From Trametes villosa (taxonomy: Eukaryota; Basidiomycota; Agaricomycetes; Polyporales; Polyporaceae), in NCBI GenBank assembly GCA_002964805.2, contig PUDQ02000066.1:248001-312000 (forward strand): a stretch of DNA of 64,000 bases, given 5' to 3'. The position numbers and the translations under genes are program-made. This document shows positions 1 through 10,683 of this stretch, piece by piece. Below the pieces are notes generated by a model. It was not told where the DNA came from and searched no databases. It worked only from the letters and a program-made list of their open reading frames with translations. Positions within the stretch are counted from its first letter, which is position 1. Every line of letters begins with the position of its first letter.

Positions 1-979
1 TTCTTCATGGGTGCGGCTATGGCTTTCGCTTTGTCCTGGGTGGCGGGCGCCCGCTGTGGACGCTTGCCCTGAGCCTTGAGAGACAGCCTGGGGGCAGCCA
101 CGGTGGTGGGGAGGACGACGGGGGTGGTCGAAAGATGGATCGATTGGGAGGCACATAGCCGGCGGATGGCTTCGAGCTCGGCGGGCGTGAAGAGCTGGAC
201 CATGTACGCCGGCCAGACGGGTTTGCCGTTGGCGTCGCGGGAGCTGCCGAGGAGAAGCGGGGCCTGCTCGCGCAGGACTGCCCGGGCTGCTTCTTTCGCC
301 GTCTGTAGGCCGCGTCCTTCCCCTTGCGATCCAATGTGCTCCTAGTAAGCGAGAGTGCTAGTACGTCAGCCTCGTAATTCTCGAGCACGGATGAAATTGC
401 ATGGAGGCACGTACCATGTCCACCAAGAAGGCGCTGCAGTCATGAACGGAGGGCGTGACCTGGCAGACATGGGCGAGGAGGAGAAGGAGCGCGAAGGCAG
501 CAAGGCGTCTGAAGATCGGGCGCGAGGAGGAAGCCGTGTTGATTGTTGTTTCTAGTAGAGGCATAGAGAAGTGGGCGGTGGAGTCGTAGAGGGGTCCGAT
601 GAAGAAAGAGTTGAGGTCGAGGTCAAGGTCAGGAAGGGTGAGATTGTGGGTGTATGTGAGATCGGGGCTTGCGAAACCGTCGCCGAGAGATACGTTCATG
701 TGGAGTGGACCGAGGGCCAGACGGTTAAACTCCGGAACGAACGCAGCGTCAAGGGTCAGATGCATGTCCAAGCTGCAGATGTAAATTGTCAGCCACTGCG
801 AGGTTAAGCGAGTGGACTGTGAGAAGGACGTACCCGGTGATCTGTAATAGGGCTGTGAACGTGTTGGAGAGAGAAGGGTGGCGGAGGTGGGCGAGGCTGG
901 TAGACAAGTCGAAGAAGGCATGCTGGAAGAGCCCCATGAGGGCGAGGACGCAGGTCGCGAGGACGGTGGTGAAGATCAT
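1..979 (-). CDS. Gene A copy 1: unrecognised two-helix membrane protein (3' end outside window)
   Basis: I do not recognise this family. Translation starts at 979 with MIFTTVLATCVLALMGLFQH, an N-terminal hydrophobic segment that is either a signal anchor or a signal peptide. An intron with GTACGT and CAG ends follows codon 49. The next exon encodes a region with N-glycosylation sequons (NVS, NLT), then a strong membrane helix (LAAFALLLLLAHVCQV). A second intron begins GTACGTGC. The last exon has the motif RDANGKPVW and FTPAELEAIRR, then a Lys/Arg/Pro/Ala-rich basic tail that is still open at base 1. The predicted layout is a lumenal or extracellular middle and a basic cytoplasmic tail; this is inference. 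Copy 2 at 9680-10683 on the other strand has the same introns and motifs. It lies just downstream of an F-box gene on the same strand. Confidence 0.75.
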
Positions 980-1277
980 CGTGGTATTAGGTGAGGAAAG
1001 TTTGCGCGGTCGGGCGGGGTTTTATAAGTCTGAACCGGAGGCTGGCTTCTGTGACACGGGCAGGGCCAGCCTCTCTTGTTCGGTTCGTCGCAACACAGCG
1101 TCGTTCCGAACCCATCCACTACTCGGTTCCGCGTCAGACTGGCGGAAAGCGTTGGGATCGGCGGTGCTTCGCGCAAACTCACGTCCACCCGGACTCAGGG
1201 AGGACACTACCACCTATGATCGCGCCCCCTTCTCGTGCCTCTGCAATGACTATATCGGAATGAGCGCATCCAGAAGA
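980..1277 (-). promoter_or_regulatory. Promoter of gene A copy 1
   Basis: This is the spacer between the end of F-box gene 1 and the start of gene A copy 1, read on the minus strand. It contains TTATAAAACCCC (TATA box at 1020-1026), about 41 bases before the ATG. The 200 bases before the start are closely matched by the sequence before gene A copy 2 (about 9480-9679), including the block CCAGCCTCCGGTTCAGACT. Because it is conserved between copies, it is likely the functional promoter. Confidence 0.65.
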
Positions 1278-2622
1278 TCACGACGACGACGCACCCGCCG
1301 GCGGTATGTATTCCTTCCAGCTTGCAGGCTCCGAGTTCTCGACTGGATACAGAAAGCAGAGCTTTACACGCGCGCCGGGCAAGGCCGCGTGTATGTAGGC
1401 CGCGCACTTGGCCGGGTCGGCCGCGGCGCGCTCGTTGAAGTGGATCGTCAGTTGGTCCAGTCCCAACAGAAGCTCCTGCAGCTGCTCCCGACGCTCTCTC
1501 CCCTTCTCGGCCGTTCCCACGAGCTCGGTGCAGAATACCAAATCGTCGTCGTCGCGGTCTCGATGGAGACACACTGCTTTTAGCGACCGAGTTCCTATTC
1601 GGCTTGCGGCGATGAGCTCGAGACACGACTCAGGTTGGTCCTGGTCCCCCGGAACCTCCCCGGGGGCAGAGTTGTAGGCCATGATGTAGTGCACGCATAT
1701 GGAGCGAAGTGCGGGGAAGGCGTTGTGGAGAAAGCCGCTGAGGTCGCCTGCGGCATATTAATCGGCATATGTGCTGCACATAGCCGACATTGCACTCACG
1801 TGTATAGTGTATATTGATCGACAAGTCGGTTATAGCCCGACCGAAGGCATTCCCGGAGAGCGACGGTTGTATATCAAAAGCTATGGACTAGATAAGAACA
1901 AATCAGCATTCTCATCTAGGGAATGACAAGATCCTCCATGTACATACCGTTCTGTCCAGACTAAGCGAAGTGAGTTTCCGACATCCGCGAACGTGTTCGC
2001 AAGAGTCGGCTGCGCGCGCGACTTCTGCGATAGTTTGTCGACTCCGGACACGATTCCCGTATGTTTCCAATGAACGGAGTTCCGGGAAGGCCCATATCAC
2101 GTCCAGCATGGACCTCAAGGAAGGAAACTCGCACACATTAAGATATAGGATAGTCACGCCCGCGAAGAACGGCAGGCCCGTGCGCAGAATCCGGCTGCTG
2201 GCGACGAGCTCAAATCGCACTCTGTGGAACTTGAGGAAGCGGAGGTTCGGGAAGGGGAGGAAGAAGAGCCCGGTTGCCCTCAAGAAGTTGACCGTCTCGG
2301 GCCCTTTTTTGAATATACCGGACGCGTTGGACTCCATGGAGGGTTCGCCGAGATAGATTGTGGCCGTGCGCGATCTGGACACAGCGCGAGCAGCCAAGAG
2401 GAATCTGTCCACTTGTGTCCGTGATCCCAGGGCCGGGGCGATCCAGAGAAGTTGTTGGGCCCAATCTCGCCATGCGCGACAGGTGAGAGCGCAGGCGTAT
2501 AGCGTCCTTTGCCTTCGAAGCCTAGAGCCAAGTCGCACTAGGTGGTGCGGTAGTCGTTCGTCAGCTAGGAGCGTGCTCATGATGGCCTCGCAGAGCTCGA
2601 TAGGTAAGGGACAGTGCTCCAT
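1278..2622 (-). CDS. F-box-like / leucine-rich protein, unit 1
   Basis: An F-box protein of the basidiomycete type, a likely substrate adaptor for an SCF ubiquitin ligase (family knowledge, target unknown). The start at 2622 gives MEHCPLPIELCEAIMSTLLA followed by TLYACALTCRAWRDWAQQLLW, the usual F-box pattern LP-x-E-[IL] ... C-A-L-x-C-R-x-W. A leucine-rich region follows (LFFLPFPNLRFLKF, VTILYLNVCEFPSL). Exon 1 ends near 1941 at GTATGT. A short exon (about 1801-1874) encodes SIAFDIQPSLSGNAFG and the last exon runs to the stop at 1278 (ending KEYIPPAGASSS). Both splice joins keep frame with the paralogues. Paralogous genes with the same exon layout lie at 4780-6108 and 8052-9441 on the other strand. 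Gene A follows 298 bases downstream. Confidence 0.8.
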
Positions 2623-3693
2623 TTAGAATGGATACTAGGAACAGGCTTGAAAAACGGTAGTTATGTGAGATCACAGCACAGACGGCGAGCAGTGTTGAAC
2701 GAACCGCACATTATTGAGGAACCGCTTGAGATGGCCACGTCAGGGACCAATTGTAGTACGGCGACGTGCGGCAACGGGTGAGGGCGAGGTGGTACTTGCA
2801 ACGGATTGTCAGTACTGGGAGCGTTGGGGTAAGTCCAAGTTCGAGGGAACGGGCATGCGCAATCGCTAACTGTTCCCATGCCCACGTAGGGCGCCCGCTT
2901 AGTCCCGAGGAAAGCTGCGGGCCCATAGGATTAGGTGGCGGGAAATCGTACACGGAAAGCACGCCTCGAGACGACGAGTACCTCGTAGGATGCGGCTTCT
3001 CTTGCGGAAGCACGTCTGGAAAATCATAGAAGACGTTCAGAGGGGGGGAACAACCCGAACAGGCGTCCCAACAAGCACTAGACGGAGGCGATAGAGCTAA
3101 GAGCATCCGGTGGGGTATCGAGCAAACTTGAAAGCGTAGTTACTATGCAGCCGACCTGCTGTGATGATCCCCGGGCACATCTATTATGATGAGGACATTG
3201 CACCTGACCGTCTCACATAGGTAAGGGAGTACTAGTCTCTGGATCCTGTCGAGTGCCCGTAGGCTATGGCACTTACTCTTCGCGGAGGGCGGCGTTTTCC
3301 GCTAGAAATTTGTAGCATCCCAAGATCTGAGCTTCGCTAGCCTGAAGCCGCCTCAGATTTAGAGAAGAAGCATTCGCGATGCGTGGGAGACGTCCCCTAG
3401 ATGATGGTGCGCATACATAGCCAGAGGTCGCCAGTAGGTCGACGTCGCGACGTTGTGGTTGTAAGTGAAGCGGGAGAACTTGGTAGGCGCCCGTGGCTGC
3501 GTATGACGTCGGTGCGCATCGGCATCGCTGCTTCTTCCGCTCTTCCGTCGTCCTGGTCCTCCAGCTTCCTAGCTATCCCAACTCGCTCGGCCCTCTAGCT
3601 CGCCGCGGAACGCATACGGACGTTCTGCTAGAGTGCGTATACGTACTTGACCTGCCTCTCTCCCTGGGTGAATCTGTCGCTAGCACGTCCAAC
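2623..3693. other. Intergenic: F-box unit 1 promoter and spacer
   Basis: Between divergent genes. The part at about 2660-2960, read on the minus strand, is homologous to the sequence before the other two F-box genes. It contains CGCCCTACGTGGGCA, GCGCATGCCCGTTCCCTCGA and GTACCACCTCGCCCTCAC in the same order. The rest (2960-3690) shows no gene that I can support; it would hold the promoter of the gene at 3694. Confidence 0.6.
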
Positions 3694-4267
3694 ATGAGTC
3701 TTTCCCGGATCTCCGTCTCGTCTGGGCCGTCCCGCCATCTGCTACTACGCCTTGCCACCCCCCGACGAGCATGTACGCCTCGCAGCTACTCATCTCCAGC
3801 TTCCAGCCAGCCTTCCAGCGCTCCCTCGCGGTCCAAATGGCCTTACGTTGTGGGGATACTGGCTGCAGGCACGGGTGCCCTCGGCATAGCTGGTGCGTGC
3901 CCTCCTCCTCCGTCCTGAAGAATATGCCGCTGATGCCGGAGCTCTGATTGTAGGCTACGCGTGGTACTACTTTTCGGGTGCGAAACGCGTGGTCGACACT
4001 GCGATAGCAGGCAAGAAGCGCTATGATGAGACGAAGGCATCCGTCGCCGACAAGAAGGAGCAAGTGGCGGCTTTGAGCGCGGCTGCGAAGGAGAGGACGG
4101 CCAACCTCACGGACCGCTTGAAGCAGCGCTACGGCGCGTCAAAGGCTCCAAAAGAGCCAGAGACAGTGGGTATTTGCGTTTTGGAAGCGTAGAGACGTTG
4201 CTGACTGTTCGTCCGACTGTAGGTATCAGAGGACCCGGCGGCAACAGACGATGGCCGTACTGCTTGA
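3694..4267 (+). CDS. Small mitochondrial-type membrane protein (calcofluor-white-hypersensitive-like)
   Basis: Predicted 151-residue protein from three exons: 3694-3892, 3954-4165 and 4223-4267 (stop TGA); all joins are in frame. The N-terminus (MSLSRISVSSGPSRHLLLRL) is rich in Ser and Arg and lacks acidic residues, like a mitochondrial presequence. It ends near SYSSPASS. A single membrane helix follows (WPYVVGILAAGTGALGIAG, then YAWYYFSGAKRVV). The rest is a charged Ala/Lys/Asp helix (KKEQVAALSAAAKERTANL). This layout matches the small fungal proteins often annotated as calcofluor white hypersensitive protein; their function is poorly known. A longer paralogue with the same order of segments lies at 19045-19860. 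The ATG at 3694 was chosen because the in-frame sequence upstream reads through poor, non-presequence residues. Confidence 0.65.
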
Positions 4268-4779
4268 ATGCCTAACTGCTGCCAATGTGCTTCTCTTACT
4301 ATTCTCTCGTGGCTCGCTGCTGTCGTCAAAGCTATCCCGAATTGTTGCTACTACTCACTTGATGCACCGTTTCCCCCATGCTCAAGGTCGGTCTGCTGTG
4401 CTTCCACGCTTTGCAAGGTGCGCCATATCTAGCAAATGCCATACATCGTTCTGTACAAGTGGAGCACTGGGTGTACCTAGGAAGATGAGCGCGCAGTTGA
4501 TTTCGGAACTCGGCGGACGCCCTACGTGGGCACGTACATATAGGAGGGGCAACATCGTGCATGCGCGTCCCCCCTCGGATTTGCCCCTACCTCCTTGGTA
4601 TCATCTGTCGTAGGTACCTCATCCTCACGCGCTACCGCACTGTGATCCGTCCTCGCTGTGAAAATGGGGCGTGATCGTCACAGTGGTTCGTTCGCCCATT
4701 TCCTGTTATCTGCGTGCTACTCTCACCCAGTAGCTGTGATAATGCAGGCCTAGTCGTCTCTCTACCGCATCCATCTAAG
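4268..4779 (+). promoter_or_regulatory. Promoter region of F-box unit 2
   Basis: No gene seen. The part at about 4495-4640 matches the regions before the two other F-box genes: CGCCCTACGTGGGCACGTACA, GTGCATGCGCGT...CCCCTCG and AGGTACCTCATCCTCACGCGC occur in the same order and spacing. The matched blocks end about 140 bases before the start codon. Confidence 0.55.
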
Positions 4780-6108
4780 ATGGAGCACTGCCCCTTACCC
4801 ATCGAACTATGCGAGGCGACCATGAGCGCAGTTCTTGACGACAGTCACCTGCCGCCCCCACTCGTGAAAGAGGCCGCAATGCGAGGGACGCTGTGCGCCT
4901 GCGCTCTTACTTGTCGGGCATGGCGAGACTGGGCTCAGCATCTTCTATGGGCCACCCCGGTACTTGTATCGCAAACGCAGCTCGACAGATTCTCTTCGGC
5001 CGCCCAGGATGCTCCCAGCCTGAGGTCGCGCACGACCGCAATCTATCTCGGCGCGCATGATGCGCATCCTGGCGGTCTACGCAGGGACAACCTCCTGAGG
5101 GCATCCGAGCTTCTCCTTCTTCCCTTCCCACATCTCCGATTCCTGCACTGCTACGGAGTGCAGTTCAGCCTGCGCGACACCAGCTGGCAGAACCGCCGCG
5201 CGCCGAGCCCGCCTCTTTTCGCGGGCGTGACTACGCTGCATCTCATTCACTGCGAGTTCCCTTCCTTGAAGGATATGCTCTGCGTTGTATGGGCCTTCCG
5301 GGAGCTCGAGTCGTTGGAGACGTTCGGGGTTTGCTATCGGAATATCACGACTATGGCAGAAGTCACGCGCGTACCCGCGTCCTGCGAGGAGGCCCGCGGA
5401 TGCCAGAAACTCACCTCGCTTTTCGTAGAGGCCCTGGACATCAGACGACGTGTATGTATGGCGTATCTTGTCGTAACTTATACGAGAACGTTCATGATTT
5501 TCTCTGATCCAGCGCAAGCCCATCAACATACCTCTATCGATACCAGGGACCATCTTCGGGCAGGCTATTACGAGGTTGGGGATAGTTATCCAGCATGCGG
5601 GTGAGTCCAATTCAGGCTGTTACTAGCCGTACTGTGCACATGCGACTTATGTCTACAACCTTTCGCCCCAGGTCAACTACGCAGCTTTATCAGAGACGCC
5701 TTCCCTGCGCTGTGTTCGTTGTATGTGCAGGTCGGCCGCTACGACTTCCTCGGCGAGGAGGCGAACGCGGACCACTCTGAGTCCTGTCTCTCCGTCATCG
5801 CCGCGAACCGCAAACGACCCCACTCGCTGACGACAGTCTTCCTCGAACGAGAACACAGCGAGGACGATACGAGCTGTTGCGCGGCGCTCGTGGGCACGGC
5901 CGAGGAGAGGGACGACCGCCGGGCGCAGCTGCAGGGCCTTCTCTCCGGGCTGGAGAGGCTGACGATCCGCTTCAAGAACTCCTCCGATCCGGGGGAATGC
6001 GCGGCGCACATATACGCGGCGTTGCCCAGCGCGCAGGATAAGCTGCAATTTCTATATCGTGGCCATGGCGAGAGGTCTTGGAAGGAATACGTGCCTCCGC
6101 ATGCGTAG
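4780..6108 (+). CDS. F-box-like / leucine-rich protein, unit 2
   Basis: Paralogue of the genes at 1278-2622 and 8052-9441. The start at 4780 (MEHCPLPIELCEATMSAVLD) aligns with the paralogues. The F-box core is TLCACALTCRAWRDWAQHLLW, followed by leucine-rich segments (LLLLPFPHLRFLHCYG, VTTLHLIHCEFPSL). The first intron starts at GTGTATG near 5450 and ends CAAG near 5519. A middle exon encodes PINIPLSIPGTIFGQAITRL and the last exon begins after GCCCCAG near 5672 and runs to the TAG at 6106-6108, ending SWKEYVPPHA. No frameshift or stop was found, so the gene looks intact. Unlike units 1 and 3 it has no intact gene A behind it. Confidence 0.8.
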
Positions 6109-6902
6109 CCATCGTCATCTCCTACATATGTGCTTCGTTCATAGTCACCACACAGGGGGAAGCGCAATCAAGAAGCGTGCCCCTTGGTTCCAGGTCCCTC
6201 GCAATGCGCCGTCGACGCTCCCACGCGAGGTAAAACAACGATGCCGTGCCGCGATGAGCACAACAACAGCAACCGGATTTCGAGTCTGCGCCACAAACGC
6301 CAACCTCCGGTTCAGGATCTTGGGCTCCCGCCACATTCCTCAGCACACCGGAGGAGAACACTCATCAGTTATGCCGAGGGATGTTTGCACCCGTGCCTGC
6401 CGCCAGTGCGCCAACAACATGAGGCGGCAGAGGCCAATCATACCCCGATGATACGCTGGAAGGCTGGTGTGGGGCTAGGCCCGGCAAATGGTTGCGCGGT
6501 GTCCGCCGTCTGGCCAGGCTCGCCAGGGAGGCAACGCGTAGCAGGTTACTTTACACGACTGTCCTCTTCCCTCGACCAGACGATGAAAGATCTGCCTCTG
6601 GGAGACGAAATAGGTGATGGGACGACGCAGACGAGCTGGAGGCTCGGAGGCTCGAGTCTACGTCTTGAATAACCAAGCAACAACTTTACGCATAGAGAGA
6701 GACGGTTCAGGTACATACACGCACGGCAATTCGGATGACTGAGCGAGTTGAGACTGAAAATTGAATGAGGTCGGAAGAGCAGAAGTTCAAGCAGCAACCG
6801 CCTGCGTTGACGTCCGAGTCAGACGCAATCGCGCGGGCGCCTCCAAACTTGTCCTCCCGCGGCCGCTTCGCTGCAAGAGGGGCCCGCCGGAAGATGCCGA
6901 GA

Positions 6903-6945
6903 CCGGGGGTAGGGGGAGGGGGGGGTGCCGGGGGGGCTTATGTCG
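6903..6945 (+). repeat. G-rich repeat element, copy 1
   Basis: Long guanine runs followed by GGTGCCGGGGGGGCTTATGT and then CGAT. The same order (G runs, GGTGCCGG, GCTTATGTCGAT) occurs again at 7351-7397. The runs could form a G-quadruplex on this strand. Confidence 0.6.
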
Positions 6946-7350
6946 ATTGGTGTAGGCCGTCTACCTCCACCCATTCTACGAGCTGCCGAGGGTGTCTGGA
7001 CCAAGTTCCTGCTCCCAAACGGCCACAGGGGTGATATTACATGTATTTACAGTGTAAAAATCTAGTTAGTATGTCCTCAAGTCGCCCCAACCGCGGGTGT
7101 CGTGCTCAAGGTGTATGATGGGTCATAGGTTAGGGTTACCGTTGGTCCTGGGACCTGCGGGAAGTTGCTGCTCAACGACGAGTCAGGAACTCGGGAACTA
7201 CTGTCAGAGCGGACCTTTCTAACCGCTGGGCGACTCTGCAGCTAAACGCCTGTTTTTTGCGCATGTATCATAATGTCTGCCAAAATTTGGGCGCTTACTA
7301 TTCCCATTTCGAGACAAATGTCGAGAACATATGCGGAAAATTACCCGATA

Positions 7351-7397
7351 TGGGTGGAGGGGGGGGAGGGGGGTGCCGGCGCGAGGCTTATGTCGAT
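7351..7397 (+). repeat. G-rich repeat element, copy 2
   Basis: Second copy of the element at 6903-6945: G runs, then GGTGCCGGCGCGAGGCTTAT and GTCGAT. The end of the element (GCTTATGTCGAT) is identical in both copies; the middle has diverged. Confidence 0.6.
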
Positions 7398-8051
7398 AGC
7401 ACGACCCCGGTCACTAAGTCGATTCCTGGACCCCTCTTGCTTCGCTGTATAGATTACAACCACAACGTCCGCACGATCAACAGGCTCTGGCTGCCTATGC
7501 GCGATGTTACCTAGAGGAGCTCTATCGCCTTGGTATAGCCTCAGTGCTCTTTGGGACGCCACCTTGGGACATTAATATTTTAATCGCCATCTATTACAAC
7601 TGCATTGCATCTGTTCGGCGATGTACTTCCAGAGGGGCTGCCACATCCCCCCAGATATATCATTGACACAGCCCCACACCATGCCCAACGAGTGTCGCAC
7701 GTCATTTTGTAGCGCGCTTCTCATGCACGCTTTACGGACGCAACCTAACAAACATATGGGCAGGGGGCGCATACGTTACACGTGGGCATGTACGTACGAG
7801 AAGAGCTAATAGGCTTCGTGCATGCGCGTTGCCCCCTCGAACTTGCCAGACCTACCCTGACGCTCCCAGCATCATCCATCACAGGTACCTCGTCCTCACT
7901 CGTCGCCGCTCTACAGCTCGTTGCCGCCGTGGCCGCTCAAAGCGGCACTTCCTCGTATGGTTCGTTTGCTTTTATCTTCCATTCTGCGCCCCAATCTTAC
8001 GTGGTAGTTTATCTCAAGCCTAGGGCCGTCTCTTCGCAGTGACCATTTCTA

Positions 8052-9441
8052 ATGGAACGCTGTCCCTTACCTATTGAAATATGCGGGGAGATCATGAAGG
8101 TGCTCGTTGGCGACGAGCATCTACCGCCCTACCTCTTGAAAGACTGCGCAATGCAAAGGACGCTGTGCGCTTGCGCTCTCACCTGTCGCGCATGGCGAGA
8201 CTGGGCTCAGCGTCTCCTATGGACCGCTCCGGCTCTTGCAATCCAAAAGCAACTCGACATACTCTCCTCGGCCGCACGAGTAGTACCCAAGTCGCGCACG
8301 ACCGCGATCCATCTTGGAGCACCCCACGCGGAGCCCGCTTGGTCTGGTCAAGACATGCTCAATTTATCGCGGGCAACCGAGCTCTTCCTCCTTCCCTTCC
8401 CAAATCTCCGACTCTTCAATTGCTACAGAGTGCGGTTCGACTTTGGCACCAGCAGCCGCATCCTGCGCGCGGGTTTGCCGTTTTTCGCAAGCGTGACTGA
8501 GCTGCATCTCAATTTTTGCTACTTCGCTTCCTTGAGGTCCATGCTCGACATTGTATGGGCCTTCCCGGACATCCGTTCGTTGACAGTGTACGGTGCTCTT
8601 CTTCGGGACAAACCGAGCGCCACAGGAATTCTGCGCGCAACCGCTTCTTGCGAACACGTCCGCGGATGTCAGCAACTCATCTCGCTTGACCTCGACGTGA
8701 GAGTACGTGTATCAGTATGATGCCATGTCCTGGACAAGAATGCTAATTTGCTCATTCTAAGCCCATGACTCTGGACATGCATCCGTCAATCTCGGGCAAT
8801 ATCTTTGGCCAGGCCGTTACACACCTACGGATTACTCTCCGGTATACGCGTGAGTGCACTTACATCCAGTGTTAACAGCGCATATGACATCCTGTCTTCA
8901 CTATTGTGCTATAGGCGAACTAAGCGGCGTTCTCCACAATTCCTTCCCTGCGCTATGCTCTTTATGTGTGGAGTACCTTCCTCATAGGTTGTCAAGCGCG
9001 TATGGGGCCGATGCGGACCAATCCGAGCCCTGTCTCTCCATAATTGCTGTGAGCCGAACGCGAACTCGCACGCTGAAGACAGTGGTCCTCAAACGAGAGC
9101 ATGTTGTAGACGGTACGAGCTGCTGCGCAGAGCTCGTGGGAGTAGCCGGAGAGTTTGGCTACCGTCAGGAAGAGCTGCAGGAGCTTCTATCTGGACTGGA
9201 GGATCTGACGATCAACCTCGAGCAGTGCAACAATCCGGATAGATGCACGTCCTTTTGGCGGACGATCCTACCCAGTGCGCAGGGAAAACTTCGCTTTGTG
9301 TACTACGATGCCCAGTTCCTGGCGGTGCCGGAGCTCCCGCAGGAGTACATAGGGCCTTCTGCGTGCGTACTCATCGTGGTCTCCTTGATATGCGCTCCAC
9401 TCATACGCACCACAACAGCACGACTCCGATCAGCGACGTAA
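8052..9441 (+). CDS. F-box-like / leucine-rich protein, unit 3
   Basis: Third paralogue. It starts MERCPLPIEICGEIMKVLVG, with the F-box core TLCACALTCRAWRDWAQRLLW and leucine-rich segments (LFLLPFPNLRLFNCYR, VTELHLNFCYFASL). Introns lie at about 8704-8760 and 8851-8912, where the paralogues have theirs. The middle exon encodes PMTLDMHPSISGNIFGQAVT and the last exon begins GELSGVLHNSFPALCSLCVE. The C-terminus differs: after QEYIG the frame continues for about 28 residues (hydrophobic, VLIVVSLICAPLI), where units 1 and 2 stop after PPAGASSS or PPHA. Gene A copy 2 starts 238 bases downstream. Confidence 0.8.
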
Positions 9442-9679
9442 TGCAGGACACTTTTGGCTCTTGGTGGGCATAGGCTTCTCACAGAGGCAAATCTATCCCG
9501 ACGCTGTACTCCTTTGCCTTCCAAAGCGGAGCCGAACAGCGCATGCGTGCGGAACAACACCGTGTCGCGACGAACCGAACAAGAGAGGCTGGCCCTGCCG
9601 CGCGTCACAGAAGCCAGCCTCCGGTTCAGACTGATAAAACCCCGCCCGACCGCACAAGCTCTCCCCACCTAATACCACG
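9442..9679 (+). promoter_or_regulatory. Promoter of gene A copy 2
   Basis: Matches the promoter of gene A copy 1 over about 180 bases up to the ATG, including CGACGAACCGAACAAGAGAG, CCAGCCTCCGGTTCAGACT and TAATACCACG directly before the start. The TATA box is changed to TGATAAAA (9632-9639), against TTATAAAA in copy 1. Confidence 0.6.
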
Positions 9680-10683
9680 ATGATATTCACCACCGTCCTC
9701 GCGACCTGCGTCCTCGCCCTCATGGGCCTCTTCCAGCATGCCTTCTTCGACCTCTCCTCCAGCCTCGCCCACCTCCGCCACCCTTCTCTCTCCACCACAT
9801 TCACCACTCTCCTGCAGATCACCGGGTACGTTCTTCTCACTTCGCACTCGCTCACCCTCGCGGTGACTGACGGTTTGCATTTGCAGCTTGGACAAGCACC
9901 TGACCCTCGACGCTGCGTTCGTTCCGGAGTTTGACCGTCTGGCCCTCGGTCCCCTCCACATGAACACAGCTCTCGGCGACGGTCCGGGTTTCGCAAGCTA
10001 CGATCTCCAGTATACCCATAATCTCACTCTTCCGGACCTTAACCTCGACCTTGGCTCTTTCTTCATCGGACCCCTCAACGACTCCACCGCCCACTTCTCT
10101 ATGCCTCTACTAGAAACAACAATCAACACGGCTTCCTCCTCGCGCCCGATCTTCATACGCCTTGCTGCCTTCGCACTCCTTCTCCTCCTCGCCCATGTCT
10201 ACCAGATCATGCCCTCCGTTCACGACTGCAGCGCCTTCTTGGTGGACATGGTACGTGCTTCCTTGCATTCGCATCCACTCTCGAGAACCACGAGGCTCAC
10301 ATGCCGGCACTCCCTCGCCTCAGGAGGAAACCACTGAATCACAAGGCGCAGGGCGTTTCACGGAAGTAGCACGGGAAGTCCTGCGCGAGCAGGCACCGCT
10401 CATCCTCACCAACACCCGCGACGCCAACGGCAAACACGTCTGGCCGGAGTACATGACGCAGCTCTTCACGCCCGCCGAGCTCGAGGAGATGCGCCGCAAA
10501 TGTGCCTCCCGATCGGTCCATCTTCCAACCACCCCCGTCGCCCTCCCCACTGTCGCCAAGGCTGTCCCTCGCCTATCTTCCAAAGCGAAGGGCAAGCGTC
10601 CCCGGCGTGCCCCCGCCGCCGAGGATAAGGGCAAAGGCAAGGCCGTGGTCGCGCCCAAGAAGACGATCACTCTGCGGGACTAG
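9680..10683 (+). CDS. Gene A copy 2: unrecognised two-helix membrane protein, possibly cut short by an in-frame TAG
   Basis: Paralogue of 1-979 with the same three-exon structure. Exon 1 starts MIFTTVLATCVLALMGLFQH and ends before GTACGTTC. Exon 2 begins after TTTGCAG (LDKHLTLDAAFVPEF) and includes sequons NLT and NDS and the helix LAAFALLLLLAHVYQI. Exon 3 follows the intron GTACGTGC...CCTCAG and has RDANGKHVW, FTPAELEEMRRKCAS and a basic Lys/Arg/Pro tail. The frame ends at TAG (10681-10683) after KKTITLRD. The same frame then stays open for 112 codons with coding-like composition, so this stop may be a recent nonsense mutation or a readthrough site. Function unknown; pairing with an F-box gene is repeated in unit 1. 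Confidence 0.75.

Larger units (their letters stand above)
6109..8051. other. Intergenic with decayed gene A promoter, G-rich repeats and F-box unit 3 promoter
   Basis: No supportable gene. Bases 6241-6331 are a diverged copy of the gene A promoter (CCAACCTCCGGTTCAGGATC against CCAGCCTCCGGTTCAGACTG). A G-rich element occurs twice (about 6903-6945 and 7351-7397). Bases 7690-7925 are the homologous F-box promoter, with CGTGGGCATGTACGTACGAG, GTGCATGCGCGTTGCCCCCT and AGGTACCTCGTCCTCACTCG. Confidence 0.6.
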
